Origin: Syngnathus acus
Lineage: Eukaryota; Chordata; Actinopteri; Syngnathiformes; Syngnathidae
DNA: 64,000 nt
Direction of reading: 5' to 3'
Assembly (NCBI RefSeq): GCF_901709675.1
Contig: NC_051108.1
Coordinates: 5,428,631 to 5,492,630 of the forward strand
Positions 56,601-64,000 of this stretch are shown here, piece after piece. The translations under genes and the position numbers were made by a program. How positions within the stretch are numbered: the first letter of the stretch is position 1; every line of letters starts with the position of its first letter. The notes under the pieces are model-generated. The model saw only the letters and a list, made by a program, of their open reading frames with translations, made no database searches and was not told the DNA's origin.

Positions 56601-57856
56601 GGAGCTCTGCAAACATACAAAAATCTCAGCGACGTCCATAATAAATTTAATATGCAGGGAAAACTAGCAACACACAACTAATTATAAATAATATGGGACC
56701 ACTTACAAAGGTAAAGTTGGCAATGCGATATGACCTCCACGTAGACAACATGATCCGGAAGAAAAATACTGAAAAGGGTGACGCAACAGGATGACATCAA
56801 AAAGAGCCCAGTGCCCTCTAGTGGCCGGAAGAAACCTCTACAGTAGATGCAGCAGCTCTATTTTCTTTGTTAAGAGCCAAATCGACTATGCATTTTTTTG
56901 TCCCCCATAATGAGGGTTTGTGGAGTCACTGGGGGCTCAGTGTCTTGTCAGTATGGGCAATTTAGAGTGCCGTCCATATTTTAGGAATGTGACTGTAAGA
57001 TAGAGTATGACAAAAACTCATGCAAGCATGCAGAAAAAAATATATAAGAACGTGAACTACATATTGGAAGGATGCCTCGTGATTAAATTAGGTTACTGTT
57101 TTGCTCTAAGCACAAAATGTATACGAATAATATAATCTCTGCACACTCTAAATAAATTTGTGCGTATTCCAAGTCACTTATTCTAAGACTTTTCCACCTT
57201 AGGTATAAATAATAATTCATGTTAGGAGGTTTCGATTTTTGTCTCCAATGAAATGACTTGACACACACTCAATGCCACGGGCCTGTTATGCTGATCTCAA
57301 ACTTGCAGCCTGTCCAACCGCCTGAAGACAGACAAGATCGTCCAGGGACAAAAGAGCAGATGGTAAGAAAGTGGAGGGGAGTTGTGTTGCGTGTAGTCGT
57401 GCACGCGTGGGTTCACGAGGATGCTGAGCTTGTGTCCAGAAACAAGTTTGCATGTCATTAAATGAATGAGACAGTGGCTGTTTTTTTAAACAATCAAAAA
57501 GGTGCAGGTTGACGACCCGAACAAAACATGTGCAAACGTGTGCGTGAAATATATTTGAATATCACGCGTATATGCATACACGCGCGTGACGTGTACGCAA
57601 CGTGTTTTTGTTAACATCTGTTGCACAAGCTGAATATTTTTGCAGGAAAACGACATGACAGGTGATGTTACAGGTTGAAACAAAAGGAGCGTCCGCAGTG
57701 ATAAGCGGCCACTGTCAACGTGAAGTGGATGTGAAACGATGCTAGCGCGGGCACGCCATACCTGCTCAAGACCTTCCTGATCCGCTGATATACGGTCGGT
57801 GCCGGGGTCCCCGTGCCCCTGGGAAGGCTCTCCACAGTGGACACGACGGAAATCAT
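53642..57856 (-). CDS. slc35f1: SLC35F1, solute carrier family 35 member F1 (8 coding exons, 385 aa)
   Basis: A ten-pass membrane protein of the drug/metabolite transporter superfamily, mainly expressed in brain in mammals, substrate not settled (family knowledge). Exons in transcript order: 57762-57856, 56175-56350, 55914-56041, 55414-55573, 55144-55300, 54526-54578, 54286-54440, 53642-53875; total 1158 nt, in frame. The core [36 protein letters not shown] and [19 protein letters not shown], and the tail [11 protein letters not shown] with YTSL and EEP near the end, separate F1 from F2. The intron after exon 6 uses a GC donor (G then GCAAGT); the others are GT-AG. The start [12 protein letters not shown] is the only ATG in the opening frame; the frame continues upstream through a TTG, so the human-like longer N-terminus is absent or encoded differently. 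Introns 6 to 8 region carries two TA-flanked MITEs. The stop codon sits inside a hairpin. Confidence 0.94.
53965..54206. mobile_element. TA-flanked MITE, family A (A6), in SLC35F1 intron 7
   Basis: 242 bp, CCGTATTTTCCGCACTATAA to AGTGCAGAAAATACGG, TA both sides, with the GGCGTGTCCAAAGTCCGGCC hAT-end patch. It begins about 90 bp from exon 8 and ends about 80 bp from exon 7. Confidence 0.9.
54694..55082. mobile_element. TA-flanked MITE, family A variant (A7), in SLC35F1 intron 5
   Basis: 389 bp, CCGTATTTTCCACACTATAA to GTGCGGAAAATACGG with TA flanks. The centre is unlike the other copies: AACTCAACGTT with CTCAAACGTTAAT appears twice, about 65 bp apart. It ends about 60 bp from exon 5. Confidence 0.9.
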
Positions 57857-58497
57857 CGTAGCGAGGGGAGAGATCAGCACATTACCGCTTCGTGGAGGAT
57901 GGAAGAAGACGGGCAGTGGCCTCAAGAAGAAAGGAGGAGGAGGAAAAAGAGCCTCCTATGATCAGAGTTGCAGGTTGAAGAGCTCAGACGATGTCCAGGT
58001 AGACCACACCGGCTTCTAGGTTTCTAAGTGCCTCCTTTGAAACCGCAAAACGAGAGCCAGGACCTATGTGGACAGTAGAAGAAATTTACCACTAGGGGTG
58101 CCCTTGTACTCGGTAGCGCCTGGAAGATAGCTGTAACCGCCCCTGTCAAAAAAAAAAAAGAAGAATGCAATACAGTATTTATTAATTTGTTATTGAGCAT
58201 TTCTGACTGTGGTGCTATGCATATTTTGAAATCACAGAATACTCACCGAATATTCACATTAGATTTTTTTTTAATATTGGTATGTATATTGTCAGCATCT
58301 TCTGTAGGATTTTTTTTAGGATTTACAAAAAGTCTTTTTTTTTTAATGCATTTCAATGGGCAACCATTTGACTCTGATTTCCACTATGTGCACATTTTTG
58401 TCCATAGTTAAAATGATATTTTTGTTATAGAGCTGAAGTGTCATTATGGGTCAAGCAAAAGCACACAAGCAATACAAAAAGAAAAACAGTGCATTTC
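57857..58497. other. Upstream region of SLC35F1
   Basis: This interval should hold the SLC35F1 5' UTR and promoter. The first 170 bp are purine-rich on the plus strand (AAGAAAGGAGGAGGAGG near 57930), i.e. polypyrimidine on the sense strand. A CTCF-like partial core, CCACTAGGGGTGCCC, lies near 58090. No other gene is seen. Confidence 0.35.
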
Positions 58498-58503
58498 TTT
58501 ATT
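58498..58503 (-). terminator. Candidate poly(A) signal of NUS1
   Basis: AATAAA on the minus strand, about 605 bp past the NUS1 stop codon at 59109. The interval between is unique-looking sequence without another gene and would form the 3' UTR. Confidence 0.5.
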
Positions 58504-59108
58504 TCAGAGGTCTGGTCAGTCAAGGTGAAGCCTTAAGTAAAAATTGCTTGAACCATACTTTAACACAATGACCTAGAGCATGAACACACAGAGCCACATG
58601 AACTTCTTCAATTGACACAATGAATCACTCTATCCCTTAGCACCACTTCCTCTCATGTTTTGAATAATTTCCCTCTAAAATTAAGCTGGATTTCAACAGC
58701 GTGGCACAAAGCCTGGTTTCATATTCTGTTTCTGCAAAATGAAGTCCTCGGTGACAAACAGCAGCTGGAGATTGAATTCCAGCAGTGAGAGAGACACAGA
58801 GGACAGACAGTCCTCTCATCATGTTACGTGCCACAGAGGGCTATTTTCTCTTGGCTCAAAGAACATGCTGCAGAGGCCCTGGAATTTCAGTTTATTGTAG
58901 TAGCTGGTGGCAGGAAGTGAGCGATCGACTCTGACTCCTGGCTTTGTTCACTGTTGCATCAATCCAGGAGAAGCCCAGAATGTGGGACACAGGGGGTTCA
59001 AGTCATGACGGAGGCATGAGAGGTCACAGTCTTACTCAAGCCTCCTTGTCTTGAAAGTGTGAACCCCTGAACTTGTCTTTTGTGATGAATTTGAGACCGG
59101 CCTGTACG

Positions 59109-61344
59109 TCACTGGCCCATGCGCTGCTGACATTCACCATAACGTTGTAGGGCATCCCATAAGTCCTCATAAGAGATGTTTCGGTGCGACGGCAGGGAGC
59201 TGAAAAAGGCGGATACTTAGAATCCAAGAAGAATATATGCAGTAAAAGTATTTGCAATACAATATGGAATTACTGTGGATTTTACTTAAATACTAGAAAC
59301 ATGTCCATCAATTGGCTTTACATACAAATTAAGTTAAAATATCAGAATACAACGCTAAAATGGGCAAAGTGTGGAGACAATTGATTGGATTTGTGAGTTA
59401 TAATAAATATTTGATGGATGCATAGTTTAATGAAAAAAAAAAAAAAAAATGTCTTACATGAATTCTGTGAGTCTGATGTGCCAGGGCAGGAAGCCCAAAG
59501 TGCTGTTGACAGGACCAAACTTCACCACCAACTCTGGATCTGGAATATTCTTTGACTCTGGGAAATCAACATAGGGGGGCTTGTCATACTATATGTTGGG
59601 TTATGTTATTCATAAAATTAAAATCTAATGATAAGAAGTCTCACGCTGTGTATATCATAAATAAAAACAATACTGTGCTTTGCAAATCATTATTCTATAT
59701 TAAATTGTATACAATACCAAGAATAATGTTCAAACAGATGAATGTTGTTGTTTTTCTCTCCAAAATTCTCTCATTTTGAATATGAATGTTAGTTTTCATG
59801 GAAAACACAAAAGTGACCCCAAACATTTGAACGACAGTGTATTTATGAATTTTTTTGGGTGCGGGGGCAACACAAGCGTATGTTGAATATTGAATGTATG
59901 ATATGACACTAGTTATACGATATGAAGCAGTTTATGAAAAGGAATTCCTTTAAGGTTATAAATAAAAATATTACCTCTGAGCAGTGCATCTAGCATAGAG
60001 ACGGTGATATCTTTAGAGCTCCTCTCTTTGTTTTCCACAGAACGACAGAGTTGCTGTGCAGCTTGAACAATACTCTGCTTCCCATCTTCTGGTGCCAACA
60101 CCTTCACTATTGGCTTGCATGAGAGCACTGAAAACACACACAAACATTTTCCACTTGAATTGATGTGATTGTCTTTTACCAAAGGTTATTCAGGGCATAA
60201 AAAAGCATGCAGACTGAATAAAGCTTCCGATACCACCTTTGACCTCTTATTTTCATTGATTTAACTTTCCCCCAGAATATGTGGGGTAATAAAAGATTGT
60301 GTACACCATTGCGTAATGCAGTGTGTCATCACCAAGGGACTGGAGCAGGGACTTACCATTATTATGTTGTTTGTCGGTGCAATCGCTCAGGAACTCCACA
60401 TTGTATTTGGAGCCCTCTGTTCCGAGGAGATGCTGTTGTTGTGTCAAAATCACCTCGAGTAGACGGTAGTTATTCTTCCTGAGTATACCTGGCAAAAAAA
60501 AAAAAAAAAAGTGTCAATATTTGTTCTTTCAAGTGATTTTTTGATTTCAAGCAAGGCTACAAATCTCAGAACCTTTTTATTTTTGTTTGAAAACATTCCG
60601 TAATAGACCGTCTGTCAACATTTATGGTATTTGATCAAGAGGTTGATATTTTTATAATGACTTCAAGTTATTTCAAATTAATTAAAGATATTTAAGTTCA
60701 TGTTCTGTCATCTATTTTAAGAGATGTTTTACGTTTTTGCCATTGTATCTTTTCAGTACTGGTATCCATCCACATGAATTTAGAATGGTAATTTTTTGTT
60801 TGTGTCGAATTTATGACAACATTTGGTGATAAGAAATGCTTAAGAGGGAGTTTAGTGTCAACAATTGGTCAGCCACACATCACATCAGTAGCTCTTTAGG
60901 AGATACATTTACATAATAGTACACATTAAGTGTAAGTTGTTTACCGTGGTTATCATAGATGCTGACATAGGATATACCAACAGCCATACACCACACAACT
61001 ACGTTGGCAATGTCCGTGTAGCTGGGCTCCTCTTCAGCTACTAACAGGCCGATGTGGCTCGGCAACTTCTCCAAAGACCTGCCGTCAGTCAGCCACCGGT
61101 GCCGGCTATTAGAAGTGCAGTTTCCGTTACCAGCAGTCCCATTCGCGTCGGGGTTATGATTTAACTTCCTCCGATGGTCCTGGAAGCCAGCCATGGCCAT
61201 TGGAAGTAGCAATGTGGCCATCGCCCGCTCCCACAACAGCCCCTTCCAGTTCCGAAGCCGCACACGGAACCAGGAGACGAGTGCTCTGTTGCTGTGAAGA
61301 AGGAACAGCAAGAGCCGCCAGAATAGGCTGTACAACAGCGCCAT
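59109..61344 (-). CDS. nus1: NUS1, Nogo-B receptor / dehydrodolichyl diphosphate synthase subunit (5 coding exons, 291 aa)
   Basis: NUS1 (NgBR) pairs with DHDDS in the ER membrane to form the cis-prenyltransferase that makes dolichol precursors for glycosylation; it also stabilises NPC2 (family knowledge). Exons in transcript order: 60945-61344, 60357-60488, 59975-60127, 59458-59557, 59109-59199; total 876 nt, all GT-AG and in frame. Residues 1 to about 30 form a hydrophobic N-terminal anchor. [15 protein letters not shown] and [19 protein letters not shown] carry the prenyltransferase-like fold. [20 protein letters not shown] in exon 4 and the C-terminal RMG of QQRMGQ (R288, G290) preserve the catalytic RXG motif. 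Length matches human (293). The N-terminal linker is variable ([13 protein letters not shown]), as in other species. The gene is tandem with SLC35F1, as in human 6q22, and head to head with RAD51B. Confidence 0.96.
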
Positions 61345-61734
61345 TAATATCCTTTACTAATTCTAAAATTGCTAAGGATATTATAAGTCTATTTTGTCTA
61401 CGTAAATTACTGGTTGACAAATCACTGCCGATGTCACCCCCCTGCCGCCATCTTGCTTTCTCGCTGTCAACCTCTGACCTCTGAACCCTCAGCGTGTGAC
61501 ACGTAATCCGCGGATTGGTTGAGACGCACGTGACGTCATTTACAAAAAAGGGGCCGTATTTTCGACACATTCAATTTTCTGACCGCCGATTTTATTCGTC
61601 TCGTATCAATCAAGGAAATACAATATGAAACGAAGAAGACCAGTGACGCACTCATCGTAGTGTTATTTGCTTTAACCGGTTAAATATTAGAATGGGTTGA
61701 AAATAAAAAAAAACTGTATTCCAAAAATATAATA
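61345..61734. promoter_or_regulatory. Divergent NUS1/RAD51B promoter (390 bp)
   Basis: Only 390 bp separate the two start codons. An inverted CCAAT box (ATTGG, 61514-61518), an E-box CACGTG (61527-61532) and an overlapping full CRE/ATF site TGACGTCA (61531-61538) sit in its centre. This motif set without a TATA box is typical of housekeeping bidirectional promoters (general knowledge). Shared regulation is inferred. Confidence 0.7.
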
Positions 61735-64000
61735 ATGGCGTCAAGAGCATTAAAGCGAACCGGAATTTCTCCTGAGTTATGCGAACAACTTAAACGACAT
61801 AAAATAGAAAACTGTCAGGTACGTTTCATTTGACCCATTCTCTTGTAATGCTATTTCTTTGTAGTAATAGTAGTAATACTAGTATGATGTGCATTAATGA
61901 AAACTTACATATCTCACTCAGGATCTGTTGACACACACTGCTTTTGAAGTGATGTATGCTGCAGGATTGAGTTACCAGAAAACTTTGGAGTTGTTGCAGA
62001 CCGTGAGCAAGGTCATTGCTCCCCCACTCACCACGGTGAGTGCAAAAGAACCCCCAGTTTATATTAGTTACCAATAAGAGAGTGTTTTGGCACTCACACT
62101 CTTGGGTATTGATACAATTGCACTCACAAATCAACAGACTTTCTCCAAATATGAGGGAATGTCTTTATTAATCTCAGTTTAAAGCAAATGGACTCTACAT
62201 GAGGAGCTATCGTGTATGGAATCATCACCCGATTCATAATCCCTAATGATATCGATGGTTACAAACTACACTCATGGTAACAGTGAGCACATTGAACAAA
62301 ACAAAATTAATACTGTTGTGATACTTTAAAACTTTTTTTCTGACAGGTCTGGGAGATTTGGAAACGTCGTTCCGATTCTTGCTTCTCGACTTCAATACCT
62401 CCTCTGGACAAAGTGCTTCGAGGAGGTCTTCCATGTGGAACCATTGCAGAGGTGCACCAAAGAAATAAACAGTAGATAAATAAAATCTGCAGATCAAACA
62501 AATAAGAGTAAATAGAAAACAAATACTGTAGATGCTGATTACGATACTCTTTGCAGGTAACAGGACCATCTGGCTGTGGGAAAACTCAATTTTGTTTGAT
62601 GCTGAGCGTTGTGGCTACTCTGCCTAAGGAACTGGGTGGCTTGGACCGCAGTGTCATCTACATTGACACAGAGTCTGCGTTCTCTGCTGAAAGGTTACAT
62701 ATTGAGTCAGCTGACAAAGGAGTTAGCATGACAACTTATCTAGTGATCAAATTTACTGTGTTTGGTCTAAGGCTGGTGGAGATTGCACAGAATAAGTTCC
62801 CAGACTACTTCAGCTCTAAGGAGAAAGTCCTGCAGATGGCAGGTAGGGTCCACATCTTCAGGGAGATGACCTGCCAGGATGTCCTCTGTAGGTACGTCAT
62901 ACCAGAGTGACTTTTATTTTGACAAGTGAAACCATTCTCAACGTTGTTATTCATGTCAGTAGATTAAAAAAAAATCACGAGTTTCTTATTACGATCCAAT
63001 CGATTAATCTCATTATAATTCCCCCAACAGGAAATTCAATTTACAGTGCTGTATATTTTGTGTTGCACAAAACACGGAGATTTACAGAATATCACATTCC
63101 AAACGCATCTATTTTAATTGCCAGACTGGAGAGATTGGAGGAGATCATCATCTCAACCAGAGCGGGCTTGATAATCCTCGATTCAGTCGCTTCAGTGGTT
63201 AGAAAGGAATTTGACACAACGTTACCTGGCAACCTGGTGCACCGTAGCAACCTGCTGGGAAAAGAAGCTTCCATCCTCAAATATTTGGCCCATCAGTTTA
63301 ACATACCCGTAAGTACTACACATTGTTCTGCAATGGTAACGGGGTGAGTTTTTATTTTATTTTTTTTCTAACAATGCATGTCAGTGATCCATCACATTTT
63401 TATCACAATCTCTGCAAATGTAATACCATATAATAACCACTAGATGTCAGTAGGGTTTTGCAATAGCATTAGTCCTAAATGCAATACAATTACATAATTT
63501 TCTGAGTTGGTCCTCAGGCAAAATGAGTAAATATTCATATCGCCCAACAGCTGCTGTTCTGAGAATGAGCTACCAAAGCTTTTTATGAATAAATCAATAA
63601 AGATCCATTTATGGAAAGCTGTGATGAATTGAATTATATTCAACAATATGACATATTTGACCACTTTTAATAGATTTTGGAATTTGTTTTCTTTCCCCAG
63701 GTAGTCCTAACTAACCAGATCACAACTCACATAGGGCATCAAGGTGAGTGCTGAGCAGGAACAGCAGGAACATTTTTTAAAGTATTTTCCTTCTATTTTG
63801 TCAGGAGGACATTTATTTATTTATAAACCCAACCAATTTATCAACATTTCACACTAAATAAACTAATTCAAGAGGCAATGTGCATTTATTTGCCTTTTTC
63901 AGCTAATGAAGGGGATTCAGGCTTTGTGACAGCAGCTTTGGGAAACACATGGAGTCACATTGTCAACACACGTTTTATCATTCAATATCTTGATGGATTT
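61735..64000 (+). CDS. rad51b: RAD51B, RAD51 paralog B (partial: first 8 coding exons, 295 codons, runs off the right edge)
   Basis: RAD51B is a RecA-like ATPase of the BCDX2 complex, acting in nuclear homologous recombination (family knowledge). Exons: 61735-61818, 61922-62035, 62347-62451, 62557-62693, 62772-62891, 63125-63308, 63701-63743, 63903-64000+. The frame is continuous through 885 nt. Residues 1-66 form the helix-hairpin-helix N-domain (ISPELCEQLKRHKIENCQ). Walker A GPSGCGKT is at 104-111 and Walker B LIILD at 202-206; SVASVVRKEF and LTNQITTH follow, and AALGNTWSH with NTRFIIQYLD closes the visible part. The stretch between QITTH and AALGNTW is shorter than I recall for human RAD51B, and I find no missed exon in 63744-63902. 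Intron 4 (62694-62771) is only 78 nt, a multiple of three and stop-free. Its removal is chosen because AERLVEIAQ then matches the family without an insert. Confidence 0.95.

Noticed and set aside
57857-57925. Longer N-terminus for SLC35F1 starting at 57925
   Set aside because: The codon there is TTG. The first ATG in the frame is at 57856 and fits the family.
62551-62910. A single 119-residue RAD51B exon with a novel insert
   Set aside because: The insert begins with GT, ends with AG and interrupts the conserved AERLVEIA block, so an intron is the simpler reading; retention is kept as a finding.

Overview
This is a stretch of vertebrate nuclear DNA, almost certainly from a ray-finned (teleost, probably percomorph) fish. 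The genes are split by GT-AG introns, most of them short (roughly 80 bp to 1.4 kb). The proteins align residue by residue with vertebrate families, and the intergenic DNA is full of small non-autonomous DNA transposons of the kind common in teleosts. I see no bacterial, plasmid or phage features, no CRISPR array and no intact virus. The species cannot be fixed from the sequence alone.

Layout. Positions 1 to about 36,300 are a gene-poor, AT-rich region in which I recognise no exon. It holds miniature inverted-repeat transposons of at least four families, degraded LINE pieces, microsatellites and a degenerate telomere-like minisatellite. From 36,475 to the right edge the window is gene-dense: MCM9 (-, 36,475-41,735), HSF2 (+, 42,700-46,454), SERINC1 (-, 49,618-52,725), SLC35F1 (-, 53,642-57,856), NUS1 (-, 59,109-61,344) and RAD51B (+, from 61,735, cut by the right edge). 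I rebuilt each gene exon by exon. All five complete models close on a whole number of codons: 1038, 506, 459, 385 and 291 residues.

Function. MCM9 (MCM8-9 helicase) and RAD51B (RAD51 paralog) both serve homologous recombination and sit about 20 kb apart. HSF2 is a stress and development transcription factor. SERINC1 and SLC35F1 are multipass membrane proteins. NUS1 is the Nogo-B receptor, a subunit of the cis-prenyltransferase that makes dolichol. Two gene pairs are head to head over short spacers: MCM9/HSF2 (964 bp between start codons) and NUS1/RAD51B (390 bp, with CCAAT, E-box and CRE motifs). In human, NUS1-SLC35F1 and HSF2-SERINC1 are also neighbours on chromosome 6q22, so the block is partly conserved, with RAD51B as the newcomer relative to human.

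Most interesting observations: (1) an empty-site comparison inside the window shows that one abundant transposon family inserts at TA; (2) hAT-type elements are flanked by exact 8-bp target duplications; (3) RAD51B has a 78-nt intron that is a multiple of three and free of stops, so its retention would insert 26 residues; (4) SLC35F1 has a GC-AG intron and a perfect hairpin across its stop codon; (5) a hAT-like end is shared inside several copies of the TA-inserting family. I found no convincing undescribed multi-gene system.
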